This document shows, piece after piece, positions 1 to 13,692 of a stretch of DNA of 64,000 nt. Within the stretch, counting starts at the first letter, position 1. The number at the start of each line of letters is the position of its first letter. The translations under genes were made by a program, and so were the position numbers. The notes under the pieces are model-generated. The model saw nothing but the letters and a program-made list of their open reading frames with translations. It did no database searches and was not told the DNA's origin. Origin of the DNA: Varroa destructor (Eukaryota > Arthropoda > Arachnida > Mesostigmata > Varroidae); contig NW_019211456.1 of NCBI RefSeq assembly GCF_002443255.2, forward strand, positions 23,925,061 to 23,989,060, written 5' to 3'.

Positions 1-3000
1 CACGTTATACCGTAGAATACAGTAGCAAAGATAAAAACAACATCTAAGTTATAACGTACTATGCATCAGTTGCTGCTTGGTCTGAGATAATCTGCTACAA
101 CATGGCAGTAAATGATAGTCCAATAAAGACGAACAACGTTGTACCTGAAACGTATCTCATATGCTCGCGCACTGCTCGCACAATTTAGAACAGCTGCCGC
201 ATGAGTTCCGTCGTGTCAAAATGCTAGAGCGGGTGTCACATCTGCTGTAGCACGTAACAGGATTGTCCGAAAGAACTTGCTCTCTCTCGCTAGCGCAAGC
301 TAAAAAAAGAACAGTAGTAGCGGAAAAGCAGCGTTCAGCTCAATACACTTAGTTACGTTTATGCCTTACTCTTTTCTCTCTCGATAGATCACTGTAGTTA
401 AAGTAGTGTGTGCACTAGATGCACAGACGAGGACACACCATTATGCACTGTATCGTCTGGCCACTACTGACTGCGTGAAGATTTTTCGCCGTACAACCTA
501 TAACTGCTGGAACGCAACCACAAGTGTCCACTCTTCGTGACCGGCAAACAGCTAGCTGGTAACAGCAGCTCGTTTTGCTTGCTGACTCGTTGTTGCCGCT
601 GCTACTAATTCTATTATCGACGAGCACGAGAAGAAGGGAGACCTGTCGTATTTGCCAGCAACAATAACGGCCCTCTCACCGACTTCGATCTTCGAATCCT
701 CGCCATCACAGCTATAAGTGCTGCCGCCACGGCTGTAACAGTCCCCTCGTACAGCAGCTGCAAGCAGCTGGCTGACACGGGCGATGAAAGGGCAGACAGC
801 CAGCGACTAGCATAAGTAACGGGCAATCCGATTGCTTCAGGAGGAGAGGGCATCTACGAAGGGGCACAAAACACCGGCGCAAACATAACAGACCTCGCTT
901 TCGTGAGAAAGGGACAGACCTGATTGGGGAGCTCCCAGTGGCCGCAGAGGGGAACCCAGAGGAAAAAACTGACGTGAAGCACAGTAAGAGAGAGCGAGAG
1001 AAAAAATTATAGAGGTACAAGGGTTTTTGAATGGAAATAACTGTGGAATTTGACGATCGCATTGTCGACTCCACGGGTGCCAGCAGTCAATGGATGTTTG
1101 GTGAATCACCCAATAACCATTTGACCACTAGCGATTATTGACGGTTTGCTAAGCATCAGCTGGACGCTATATATGCAGATAGAATGGAAAGCATAGTGAA
1201 GAAAACGTTGCTTTACACGGTTTAAAGATCAATAAGGTTTTAGTAATTTATTAATTTATGAACCTTGCTACGCAAGTGAATCAAATCATTTACGCTATAT
1301 ATTATGATTTATTAAAACAATGGTATATGGCACCATTTGAAGGGGATTACTAAATGGCCGTTAACGATGCATTAAATGAATGTTATGTCACCTCACGAAA
1401 AAGGCCAGAGGCGGTACCCGAGAAACAGGCAATACCTCTTACTGGCGCTCTAGTCGCGCGCATGATGCGCGCCCGCACTCGCCCTCGATTTTATTCTAGC
1501 TGTTTAAATAGGCTGTAAATGTCTGCTGAAACGTTTTACGTGTTTCACGTTGGGTAGGCTGGCTCTCAGCATGAAATGGAGTGTGTCTAAGTTTGGATTC
1601 GAACCTGTATTTATGGTTTGTATCAACTGAGTCGTCAGCTTTACGGTACTCTAGCTGATTTGAAATCTGCGCCATTTTACACAATGGACTCGCGTTTACC
1701 GCATTGGGCGTCTGCTCAGCGAATGCCAACAACACCAGGTGTCCGGTGCGTCATAGAACATTCTGTCTGTTTCAGCATGGAAAAGTAGCATTAGCAGTGG
1801 GGATTAGCTTGTGGTGGAGTGTGTATTAATACGATGTCCGGCGCGACGAGTCAAACGGATTTCATCTGATTTAGTGTTAACTCAATGGACGAAGCGTTGC
1901 TGCAGCGGATCGAAAATTGACTCTTGTTGATCTAGCTGAGAGGCGCCGCTTAGTAGCGATAATTCATCCTGTAATCACCAATGTAGAAAGGGCATGGTAT
2001 GATAGAACATACAGCGCCTGCCAAAGCTTGATTCAAAACAGCCATTCCTTAAATTTGTCAGTGCTGTGGGATATTCGAGTCGCTTTCCATCATTGAGTTA
2101 TTACTACTGTCATCTCTTGTTTAAGAAAAATATTCAAATAGTGTACTGTATTTTCATGATCGGTTCTATTATCTTTTTTTTTTTTTATATGAGTGCAGAG
2201 TTGCCTGTTGCCGCGGAACGGTGCCAAGTTACGATGCGGCGGGTGTACAAGGTAGCTTTCTTGTAGGGGAAAATTACTGGTTATTTAAACAATAATTGGT
2301 GTCTTCTATTATTGCGAATATATCGGCTCATTTATTCGTTTTGTAAGAATATGCCCACGGTCTTACACTATTGTCTACTGCATGTTATTATTATCAACGA
2401 TTAAGGTGTAACGAGAATGTAACAGGACTGACTTACAGCGGGAAGCCCTAAATATGAGTTACGAGCCTATCCCATACATCATTTCTGATTGTAGTACAAA
2501 TGGTGTTCTCAATATAATGGATTGTGTCGCCCATAGTTCTAGTCTCAGATGTCGTTGACTCGTCGTAACATGTGCATAAAAGAAATGTGTAATAATTCAA
2601 TTAGCATCGTCCACTATCCGACTGGACATTGTGTAGATTACTGTGGAAACGGTGATTTGTCTTTTAATCAGCATTCAAAGAGAGCTTAATGCTCATGTTT
2701 CTTAAACAATTTTAGAGGTTAGTCTCTTTAATATTTTGTAAAGATGTTATTTTTTGGGCTATGCGTATTCCGATGTCAACCTGTCACCCGATAATCCGAA
2801 TCTCTCTTTCACGCTTGTCGATTAGAGACAAGTCACGACTATCCTTTTTATCTATCTGGCACGGCAATATAGCGGCGTGATAAAGTTTCTGGGAAGCGTT
2901 CGATGACTTCCCTATGGAAAACGTGTTTGTAAGATTTCATCAATGTATAACCTCGTGATATCTTGTATTGTTGTATGGTATATCCCGTTAAGTGGGGCGT

Positions 3001-3521
3001 GATTCGAATGAAAAGTTTGAATCGTACCGACAAAGCGAGAGATCGACTTAACGCAATGCAATAATCGGAAACTCTTCTACCCTATCTAATTAGCAGCCTC
3101 CGAACTGCACTTGATGAAATCGATATTTGGTGAATTAATTTCTCGTTAAGGTGTTTCGTTCGAAAATGTAAAGACGCGTGTTTTTTTCAAGCAATCGTGA
3201 AGTTCCCCAGTTAAATTGAACTTGTATTCTAGTAACTGACAGTATTAAAAGGTGACGCTGACTTCAAGTGACTAACGTTATGAACGGAAAATACGCATTT
3301 TCCATAGATTGCCGTATTTACTAAGAAAAATTTTTACTCGGAATGTTTATCCTCGATTCTAGCCAGTGAGTCCTTGTTCCCTTGTAGATCACTGTGAAAT
3401 GTGTATACAGCTTTTGCGTGCAATTAATATATAATTGTTGACCGTTACAGACGATTTGAAGTTCTGTTTAGTATCTCATTTGACTAATGTTAAATACGTT
3501 CAACAATAATCGTCCTTGCAG
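1..3521. other. Non-coding or unassigned 5' flank of the Rag GTPase gene
   Basis: I see no exon here that I can support. Open frames exist on both strands between about 600 and 1100 but overlap one another in several frames, have no recognisable family and show no splice-linked continuation. The first coding exon of the Rag GTPase must lie here, because the exon at 3522 opens directly after an AG acceptor in the middle of the conserved N-terminus. An ATG followed directly by a donor-like GTATGA near 1996 would supply a lone start codon in the right phase, but this is only a guess. A tRNA-like B-box near 1594-1606 is discussed under rejected items. Confidence 0.5.
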
Positions 3522-5855
3522 TCATATCAAGCTGAAGATCTCTCAATCGCGGGTTCGTTTCCCCGTGATTTTCAATATGGTGATACGGAAGCGGATGCAC
3601 GGGGTGGAGAACGGGGTAGCGGATCGGGTCAACCTAAAATTCTGCTTATGGGGCACACACGTAGCGGCAAAAGCTCAATCATTGAAGTAGTATTTCATAA
3701 GATGAACTCAACAGAGACTCTTTATCTCGAGAGCAACAATGATATAAAAAAGGAGTTCATAAAAAACTCGCCCTTCGTCCAGCTCGAAATCTGGGATATC
3801 TTCGGTAAGATGTAACACGGATCACTATAACTGTATATCACTAATGTGAATTAACTATGTTTTTCGTGCCCAGCTAGTAAACTACTTGACCACTGCCATT
3901 TATCGTTGAAGCCTGTTTGACGTCTTTAGATAATATTATGCTAGGATATTAGCATCACAGTTTGAAAATTGCGTTCGCCCGTGTAATTCTTACGGGCCCT
4001 GCCCGACACATTGCTTAGGTGCTATCGATCTCAAGGATGAGAAAAATGCAAGCCTATTCGAGGATTGCGATGGGATCGTATTCGTCATTGATGCACAAAA
4101 CGAACTGTCCGAAGTCAAAGAGGCTGTAAATACCATGCTTCTCGCAGTCGATAAAGCGCACAGGTTTGTGTTGTAATTATGTCAATAAACTTATAAAGCT
4201 CGTGAAGAATTTATTAGGTGATACCGATTTAAAGCTTGGCAACAGTCGAGACATGTAATTGCCTAAACCTATCAACGTGATGAGATTGGATTATGTTTGT
4301 AGTATGTCATATACGCATAAGATATGTAAGGTAATGAGTCATCTCAGATCAATGAAATATAAGGCTTTAACTTCTATCTGCATTACAGACTAAATCCGAA
4401 TGTCAACATAGATGTATTCATCCATAAAGTGGACGGTCTTTCGGATGACCAAAAAATTGAAACGCAACGCGAAGTTCAGTCACAGATCGAGTCCGCCACT
4501 GATAACTTGAGCGCCCAGGTAGCCCTTAATCTTACCTCAATTTATGACCACTCAGTCTTTGAGGCCTTCTCCAAATGCGTCCAGCGATTGATACCTCAGC
4601 TGCCAATGCTTGAAAACCTACTCAACGTCTTCATATCGGTAGGAAACACTTAAATTTGTTCCCGCAAAGTTGCATTTTTCTGTTACACTTAGGCAATGGC
4701 GTAGGTCACAGCCGGGTTCGAATCAAGGCATTGAGACATTTCGTTTCGTGATGGAAGGGACCAGCCGCTTGCTTAACGCCAGCACCGGACTGAAAATTTA
4801 AAATATTTTTGCGTTATTATTTACTCACGACAGCTTTAAATCCACAGTTACGAAAACTGTAAAATGTCATCCCCTTATTTATTCTCATAGCCAAAGTTAA
4901 ATCTTGTTACATCTTTATCACAGACGTAACTGCACATTTCTCAAGCCTTATACATAAGAGAATGTATAATGCCATAGCTAGTTATAATTCAAGACTACGC
5001 AAGTTTAGTTGTTAACGCAGTTGCAATATATCCTAATTTATTATTTAAGATTATATATTCATCTTTCGTACGATTTTCTCTGTTCTTCTTCGCAGAATTC
5101 TCTAGTCGAGCGAGGCTTCCTGTTCGACCTACCGTCAAAAATCTATATCGCAACGGATGTCTTCCCTGTAGATATGCAGCTTTACGAATTATGCTGTGAC
5201 ATGCTTGACTTAGCAACAGACATCTCGACCATTTATGGTCGGCCTGGTAGTCAATTCGACCAGCAAGCAGGATCACTGGTTCGGCTCAGTAATGAGACAG
5301 TTCTATATCTTCGAGAAGTGGGTCAGGACTTAGCTCTTGTCTGTATAATACGAATGGACAACTTCAAAAATCATGGTTCGTATAAACGTTATGATATGAT
5401 TCTATCAAGTACTATAGTTTATGAACCAGAGGCCAGTGTGCTTTACTTTTAAAAAAAAATTAGGTCATTTTTTTTTTTTTTAGAAAACTTCTCTTTTTCT
5501 ACAAATTACAGGTGTTTAACGTTTCAGTAATGACGCTAAACGAAAATTTTACCTCATTGCGACCGTAGCTCCAATGGTGTAGTGAAACGTGATTATTGAA
5601 ACACTTATATTGAGCTGCAGGAAGGCGTTGTGTAAAACTAACCATTTCTGTTTTCTTGGCCCTGCCCAATACCAACATGCAGGGCTGATCGACTACAACT
5701 TTGATGGCTTCAAGCAAGGAGTCACGCAGCTGTTTCGATTGCGCAGTAAGGAGAACTCAACAGCGACTCCAGATACTTCCAATCTCTCTAATAACCTCGA
5801 AACGAGTAACAATGTCTACCTGTCTCCTGCTACGCCGCCTAATACAGTCGCCTAA
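3522..5855 (+). CDS. RagC: Rag GTPase C/D-type, divergent switch region (5' exon missing)
   Basis: Partner of RagA/B in the heterodimeric GTPase that recruits TORC1 to the lysosome in response to amino acids (family knowledge). Five coding exons join in consistent phase: 3522-3804, 4019-4163, 4389-4638, 5096-5375 and 5683-5855 (TAA). The N-terminal [10 protein letters not shown] resembles the RagC signature. The P-loop reads GHTRSGKSS, and the G4 box HKVDGLSDD is intact. The C-terminal roadblock-like half is strongly conserved ([37 protein letters not shown]). Odd points: the switch I stretch reads LESNNDI where RagC has LESTNKI, so the expected Thr is Asn. The WDFPG box reads WDIFG. The segment from there to VIDAQ shows almost no similarity to the family and is about two residues shorter. 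The start codon lies in an upstream exon that I could not place with confidence. The gene converges with Sec3. It could be a neofunctionalised paralogue; a second, canonical RagC elsewhere in the genome would support that. Confidence 0.9.
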
Positions 5856-6085
5856 ATTTTTAGAGTCACGTTCATAAAATTAATGTAGCACGCGAGCACC
5901 AAGACACTACGCTTCAGAATATCAGCGTATTGTTACACGCAACTCTAGGGAAAGATGTTATTACGTTACTTGTGTCAAACTGCTCGCTTCTCCATACCTG
6001 CAACCGTTCGGCGAAGAGAACCATAACAAGCAATTGTATAACCTATCGTTGTTGGACATGTTACGTTTCTGTAGAGTAACGTGGC

Positions 6086-6086
<1 letters not shown>

Positions 6087-6139
<53 letters not shown>
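6087..6139. repeat. (TA)n microsatellite
   Basis: An uninterrupted TA dinucleotide array of about 53 bp lies downstream of the Rag GTPase stop codon. Arrays of this kind recur in this window and are probably length-variable. Confidence 0.95.
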
Positions 6140-6140
<1 letters not shown>

Positions 6141-6750
6141 CGGTCAAGTGAGGCATGTGTTGGCCTTTGCACAATCGAAAAGTCAAAGGAAAACGCGGGG
6201 TACCAGCATGGATCGATACTTGTAAGTCAATTTGTATTAATAATGTTAATAATAGTAAAAACTTTAATTCTGATACTAACATAGAGAGCTACATGCTGAA
6301 AATAAAGACACGAATTTTATGCAAATATTTATGAAAATATTCACTCTTTTCTCACATCTATAAATCTTGTAATTTACGTGTTACTCAAAAGATGAATATT
6401 TTTATTCAGGTGGGTGAATAGCAACTCAATTTACCTCACAGTATGCTGCGAATAGTACGTTCGAAAGTAAAACTCGATCGTCTTCAAAAACACCATGTAC
6501 ACTACCCATAACCAGGCAGTCTTGAAAATTATTATATATATATGGAAATACTTCATTTGCATTTTTCTTATTTAATTTACATTTTTCAGTTGACTATACT
6601 AACATTAGTTTATTCTTAGCTAGTATACCGCCGTCGGTCATAGAATATTTGTATATGTATCTATATTTCTAGTCAGATTTTGTATTTTTAGAGTAGCATA
6701 TAACAGTTTGCGCTGTGTGACTTAACGCTGATTACAGCTTATTTAAGTAA

Positions 6751-6792
6751 CGGAAAAATGCTAGCTAGCCTCGGAAAAATGCTAGCTAGCCT
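6751..6792. repeat. 21-bp perfect tandem duplication
   Basis: Two identical head-to-tail copies of a 21-bp unit (6751-6771 and 6772-6792) each contain the palindromic-looking GCTAGCTAGC. The copies are identical, which suggests a recent local duplication. Confidence 0.95.
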
Positions 6793-7547
6793 AATAGGTA
6801 CATTAGAAGTTACAAAGAGTCTTTTTTCACAAACGGTTTTGTATATGCGAGTTGTTCAAGTGTACAGCATGATCACCGTATGGCCATCATTTGCTTGTTT
6901 TGTGCCTACATTTTCCCTGCAACAACTACACATTTTTCATGAACTCAAACCATATAGTAGGTATCTGTGTTAGTTATCGCTAGTTATTATTCGAAGGTGT
7001 TAAATAAAATACAGAGAAGTGTTGCAAACAACAGAGTAGTACCATTTAACGCATAGTAATATTCTCTATAAACGCATATTGAGTAGGCCTTGTTAAGCCA
7101 TATTGTACGCCTGTCCATAATGGAGCTACTGTTTTATCGGCTCACAACCAGATCGCCGTTCATGCCGAAGCAATATTTTTTAAAAGCGTTTGTAGATTCC
7201 ATCTTTTGGTTCTGTAATATTGAACCACCATTTGCATTTACCTATGTACTAGAACCTGCTATATGTATCTGACGTTACCTATAACATATTTTGTTGAGTA
7301 ATCAATTTTTGAGTGAAAAACAAGGTGCGACTCTCAATTTAACAGTTCATCATATAATACCTTATCACAGGCATTATAGATTATGCTTACATTTTTAAGG
7401 TCGTACTGTAACGTCAGACTAATTGTCCCTTAGTTTTTTGTCTGAATATTGAGGGTATTACAACTAAGGTTCTAAGTAAACAATAAATAAGTTTTCACTG
7501 GAGAAATCAAGTAGTGTGAACTTGACTGAACTATTCACTACCAAACA

Positions 7548-9731
7548 CTAATGCTGTTTCGCTATATCGGAAAAGTATTCGAGAAGGTCTGTGATGGAGA
7601 ACTCGAGTTGAATCATAGATCCCGAATAACAACTATCAAGCAACGTCTGGATAGCTTTGTACTGCCGGATGAATTCATCCTGCATGTCTCGCCACACCAC
7701 CTGTAGCAGGTTTTCTTCAGGTGACAAATGCTTTTCTACTTTCCTGCAAGACCATACACATGATGACCATTTAGAGACATAGGTTGTTGTTGCTGTTTTC
7801 ACATGGGATGACCAAAAGGTGCCGTAGTTACCAACACTTCACAAAAAAGCTCGTACCAAAGAGATATTAACGTTTTCAATCATTGTCTTATTCATAACAT
7901 ATTTAGCACCAATATATTTTACACTACCTCATTGTGATCCACCGGCTGCCTTCATGCGAACATGTTGCAGGTTATCAGTAGTTTTTGTTACGTCATACTC
8001 ACTTGTACAAAGCTTCGAGTCCTTTCTTTACTTCCTTGCCGGGAAACTCGTGTATAACTTTTCGTAGTTCAGATTTCGAATATTGATGTATGAAGCAAAC
8101 ATCAGATTTTTTCGTTCCGGTATCCAGTCGAGCCTGAACGCCATCAAAGAATACGTTCAACTTCTCGAGGGGACGCCCAAAGTAGTTCGTCACATAGGAC
8201 TGCAAACGCAAATATTATTAAAAAAAAAAAAATATGAACCCAGGTAAAGGCTGCTTACTATAGTACTACATCTTAGTAGGTGTAACTGCGTTATATTTGC
8301 TTTCTAAAACTGAGCAAGGCCATTATAGCAATAAAATCGTGTTGTCCAATAAGTACAAACGATTTATGATTTTGATTCTATATATATTTTCAAATATATG
8401 TACTGTAGTGCTGCAATGCATAACGTACTAATGCTCTCCATGTGTCTACTACTGGATGACTAAATTATGACACGCGTTGTTCATTAATGAGCTAGTATAC
8501 CTTGAGTGCTTTGTTGTATCTTTCTTTAGCCTCTTTTCTATCATCTTCAAGTATTTTCAGCTTATACAGACTGTCGTGCATGTGGTGATAATTCTCCATA
8601 CGAACTACTTCGGGTGGTGTTCGACCATGTTCTACAGATATACGAACAATCCCATCGAAAATTGCGTGAACAATCTGAAATCGGTTTTTGGTTAGTCGTG
8701 TCTCCTATTCAAACCAAAATGTAGAAATCGATTGTCATTTCATGTAATTAGTAAATCCAATTCATAAGAAGTAATTAATACGGCATATACGACTCTTAAC
8801 ACAACTCCACTTGGTCTCCTCTCAAAACTGTTTAATCACAAGTACAGTATGCCATATGGGATTTATCAGGATCTTTTGATAGCTCAAAGTAGTACTCTTT
8901 GTAATAACTTGAGTGTCGAATTATTACGAACAGAGGTGATACATAATCTTCGTTAACTGGGTATACAAACCTTCGAGTACCACTTCTGCAAATCGCCTTT
9001 CCTGTCGCTCCCTTTAAAGACAGCTTCACACTGATTAGCGAACTCTTCAAAGTTTGAGACAAATGAAATTATACCGCATTTGTTCCTTCGAGGAGGTTTT
9101 GCCTCAGCGATACTGGTTATGTGTGAGCTCATGTAGTGGTCAAAATTTCGCTTAGCGTTCACCTATGGCGAGGTGGATAATGGCGTTAACCATATTTCAA
9201 ATACAAGAAAGCACAAGTCATATTCCCGCCCTAATACAGTGGCTTCCAAAATACTAAATATAAGTGAACTGATAAAATATATGACCTTATGTATGATTGC
9301 AGCATTAGCACTGCCATAGATTCGTACATCTATGGGCATGATGTAAGACATAAAACAATAACAGGATGAAATCTAAATCTTGAATAAACAAATGTTTTAA
9401 GTAAGCATGATTGAGAACAAATGGTATTCACTGTATCCCACTTTACACGGTCGTTAGACTAGGCTACAACGTAAAAATATCTGTTAAATTTTTACCAGAG
9501 CCATGCCATAAAGTTTACAGAGGTACGACCCCGCGTCTTGGGTCTGAATCGTATGATGACAAAGCCGGACCAATAGATACATCGAGTAGACTTGGTCATA
9601 CGCGGCCACGAATTTGTTTAGCTCATCCTCAAGCGATCCAAATAGTTTAGCCATAACATCTCTCACCTGAAAAAGTTAATTAGTATTACATTTAAATATA
9701 TATATATATATATATTACGTTATACATTATG

Positions 9732-9768
<37 letters not shown>

Positions 9769-12700
9769 TAACTGTTCGTTTTACTTTTTATAAGATACAT
9801 TTAAAAAGCAAATCGTCTGTCCACAGTTGTGGCGCAGGATATAGGATTTTTTGTTTTCAAGGTAAAGAAATCATCGCGGGTAGCATAATAATTTATTGAC
9901 CGATTATATATACATATATGAACCACAAAAAGCTCTTGTTACCTCTTGCCCAATATCTCTGTCACGTTTCTTGAGTCTGGAAAGTATCTCGTCACTTGAT
10001 GTGCGGGACACTGAATCGAGTTCATCGACAGACGTACTTTTCGACGGCGTCCTTGAACCAGAAGACATCGCACTTCCATCTAAAACGCCCAATCCCTCTG
10101 CACCATAGAGCCTGGTACCCTTCTGGGTTGTTAGATCAAGGAATTGGATGCAAAAGTGCTGTTCAGCTAGGTATGCTGGTTCTAGAGACGTCAAAATACG
10201 TTCAAGAAATAAGTCAAACATTTGGCGAGCCACTTCATCCTCTCCTGCGCAGAACAACTCGCTGGCCATACCTGTTGTAATGGCAGGTTAAACAACAGAA
10301 GTTGCGAATTAATTTAAACATGCATCTACTTTGTCCCTGAATTGATGCTTCGGTTTGAGCGAATAGCTGACAAGTGTTCGATAAAGATTTTTCTGTTGCT
10401 ACTATATTTATTGGGGCTCACGACTAGGCCAAGTTTCTATTCATTTAGACCACATAATAACTATTTCACTTGGCCTTATTAAGCCCAAACCGAGTATTCT
10501 AGGTTACTTGAAGCATTATGGATAAAAAAAACGCCTCCTTAATATGGAGGAACCAGATTAGAAATTGACGTCAGTGTTTAAATTTCAAATTGAGTTGAGT
10601 TCAAAGTAATTCTGTTCAATCTTGCAATAACGTAGGTTTGTGTGAAACTTCCCCAAGAGACAAGTGGTTCGTTGTTTCGTCGGCGTGCTCACGACACCTT
10701 CCTGAGCATTTAAAACGAGCGTCCCTAAAAAAATAAAGCAAGATTTTATTTAATCAACTACTACCTTATAAAAAAATTCGGCACCTTCAGATATACCTTG
10801 ACGTAGTAAATGAAAAATACTGAACATTTTTGGACGGAAAAACACCATATATAAATGAATCTATCATACCCTTCTTGGTGTCAAGGATACCGCTAGCGCT
10901 GCGCGATTCTTCAAAGCGAAGTTTGGCATTAGCTTGCTCAAAAAATATAATGATTTCCTGTTGGTAGATTTGTCCAAAGCGATCTGAAATTGCAGCCGCC
11001 GAATGTCCAACAATTATGATTGTTATTGGAAATTACGCTTAAGTATTGCGGCGTGTACTTTTTCATCCAGAATGCTAATATCTATACTCGTCAAAATAAT
11101 TCAGTGATTTAAACGAACACCCTTTTAATGAAAGCGAACTCACCGAGATAATTATTCTTAATAAATTGATATGTGACGTCATCATTTCGTTTCAGCCATG
11201 CCATCAATGGGGAGAATGGTTTCAACGAATTATGCACAAATTCGTGCTTTCGCAGAACAGGCTCCCCGGCCGCTATTGTACGCCGGCCCTATTTATAGAA
11301 ATGCGCACAAAATTACAGGAGAAAAGACAACGTATGGATGAGACTCATAGGTAAGCAAACAAATAGACGTTTTACAGAGTAGAAGAACAATGCTAATTAT
11401 TAAACTATATTATGAAATGCATCTTCGTACTTATGCTGTCTCGCGACGAAGGTAGACGAACCGTATATCGTAAGACATTACTTGCAGTTAGTAGTAAGCA
11501 TACTCAATGGTTCTCACCGATCCATAGTCGACGCTAATTTTAATCAGTTGGTCGTTTATATAGTGAGACAGACATCTCGTAACACATTTTTTGAGATTTT
11601 CGAGCGAGTTGTTGCGGTCTTTTACCGCCGTCATTTCACTAAGGGCGGGATGCATTGGAACGGACATGGCTTCCTCTAAGGCCCTGTAATTCAGAAATTC
11701 ACTCAACATGAATAATACAGATGTCCACATCAGACCTCTAGAAATATGACAAGTGACCTTTGTTTGAATCGTCATGCTGCAGACAACATTATTTCGCAAA
11801 GTTTTTTTTTTTAGTAAGACTCACATGGCTGCCTCAAAACATCTAGCCAGGCCCTCTTCGGTGTCGAGGTCTTTCGGTCCCAGCAAAGTCATCTCATGTT
11901 CGTGGATAAGATCCCTTCGAGTGACGATGCCTTCGAGAAGTTGGCGCAATCTTTCAATATTGTCGTTTTGCACGTGGATGACAGCATCCTTCTCTTCCAT
12001 CCGAAGGACGGAGTCACGAACCTCTCGAAGGAGAGCATCATACGCATCTAGCCGATCCTCTAAGTGGGTTACCTCACCAATAACGGTCTAGATGTACCCA
12101 CAATGCAGAAACAACACGTTACAATAATGTCTACGCGATAGCGTTGATAAAAATCCGCATACGCTAATCTGCGTAGACCTAAGAATCGCTTTACACAAAT
12201 CAGCTTTACCAAGATTTAGTTAATGAGTGTGTAGGTTGATTCGTTCAGTAACCAATCACCGATATACGAAGAAATAACCGTTAGTGCGCTTTCAATATGA
12301 AAGTAGTTTACAAGGTTTAATGTAAATAAAGATCAAATTTGAAAAAAAGATTTGAAGCGCAATTATATAATAAGTCGAACATATTATAAATCAACCAGTC
12401 AAACCATGCAATCGAAAATTATAGCGATAGAAAATTAGATCATCACTTTTTAGGATTCAAAATAATGCGTATTTTTTCGGAGTGTACAAGAGTAAAGAAC
12501 CTCAAGCTAATCGTCGAATCCCTTACATCGAACATATCCATCAAGCTCTGGACCTTTCGTTCGCTCTCCATAATTGCGTGTACGTTTGCTGCGTCAAGGT
12601 TAGAGAGTTCGCGGTTTAACTGTTCTGTGAACGCCTCAGCGTTTGAGATGGCAAATTCATATTTAATCATTAATGTCTCTAAATCGGATTCTTCTTTCGC

Positions 12701-13692
12701 GGAAAGCGCCTGGTACTCGGTAGCCACATCCAGATCACGGCCACTAGGTTCAAAAATATCAAATATTAATAATGGTTGTATCAGCAGTGGCCTGCTGCTG
12801 AAACGGCCTTCAATCAATCTGATTACTACAGCAAACAGCAAGATTTCACACCATTTGTTTAAAATATCGCCGAAAATGCCTATCACCTCAAAAGAATATT
12901 GTAATTTTGCGCTATTATATTTTATATCAGTTGGTGGTATGTTCATGCAACTATGTGTGTATTTGCATCGATATGCGCACCGAGACACTTTGATGCAAAT
13001 CTCCATCCACAATGAAACATAGCAATATACAAACCCATCGGTAGCTTGCAGTTTCGCTGCTAGTTCTGCACTCATCTGGAGATCTTCGAAGAGATCACTT
13101 CGGTAATTTTTGAATCGTATTGGGTCATTAGCCGGAAGCAGTTTTCTAGCATAGCGGTAAAGACTTCGAACGAAGGAATCTCTTTCAGCAATACTTACTG
13201 CTGACCACTTGTACAGACTGTCAAGATGCATTTCAAACTCTGGCGTATCTGCGTGTGAATTACCGGTAAACGAAATTGATAAAGTTGTGTTGGATGGAAA
13301 AAGTGCTATATTTAGAAGAAGATGAAGTGAGCTTCTCCAACATCTTATATCCGATATAGCTACAACTGGCATTAAGTGACCAATAGAGAAGTACAACTAC
13401 CTAACCAAAAAGTTACCGTAAGGAATTTCAAATAACTCTGGTTTAAAAATCAAATAATTAACCAGTTTCATTACTCACCTTTACCATCCTTGTGGCATAG
13501 GTCAACTGTCTTTACCTCTTGCAATTTCCATTTATGTTTCTTCGTATAATCTTTTCCTTTAATCCAAGTGATGTGGACTTTTGAACTAGCATCGATACTT
13601 AACGCGAGCCATGAAAACTTCTTCCTCCGATTTTTTGTCTCCTCAACTTTAACGCAGTCGATCAGACGACACTTGTCTCCGTCCGTAAAGAC
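7548..13692 (-). CDS. Sec3: Exocyst complex component Sec3 (EXOC1)
   Basis: Landmark subunit of the octameric exocyst, which tethers secretory vesicles to the plasma membrane (family knowledge). Thirteen coding exons in transcript order: 13479-13692, 13035-13248, 12527-12743, 11825-12087, 11518-11683, 11144-11288, 10870-10983, 9943-10271, 9496-9666, 8971-9162, 8501-8674, 8003-8199 and 7548-7743 (TAG at 7548-7550). All junction phases agree and give about 863 residues, against about 894 in human EXOC1. The first exon encodes the N-terminal PIP2-binding PH-like domain, with a basic [11 protein letters not shown] strand. The next encodes [14 protein letters not shown] family sequence leading into coiled coil. 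The 3' exons are best conserved ([45 protein letters not shown]). A possible 33-nt microexon near 10693-10725 would fit the phase between the seventh and eighth exons. The start codon, with roughly 10-15 residues, lies in an upstream exon not found. The serine-rich linker before the C-terminal half is shorter than in vertebrates. Confidence 0.95.
9695..9766. repeat. Paired (TA)n arrays inside a Sec3 intron
   Basis: Two TA arrays, about 9695-9715 and 9732-9766, are separated by a short AT-rich spacer. They lie in the Sec3 intron between exons 9943-10271 and 9496-9666, close to the acceptor of the latter. Confidence 0.9.

Larger units (their letters stand above)
5856..7547. other. Convergent intergenic region between Rag GTPase and Sec3
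   Basis: This holds the 3' ends of two convergently transcribed genes. I see no additional coding exon. It contains a long (TA)n array and a 21-bp perfect tandem duplication, listed separately. The open frames here are short and have no splice or family support. Confidence 0.55.

Noticed and set aside
614..1109. Several overlapping minus-strand open frames
   Set aside because: Three frames overlap the same DNA, none resembles a known protein, and neither splice sites nor a promoter point to one of them.
1590..1610. tRNA-like B-box on the minus strand (GGTTCGAATCC)
   Set aside because: The T-stem does not pair, and no anticodon arm could be folded at the right spacing. At most it is a decayed tRNA-derived element. 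Similar isolated B-boxes near 4714 and 54144 were rejected for the same reason.
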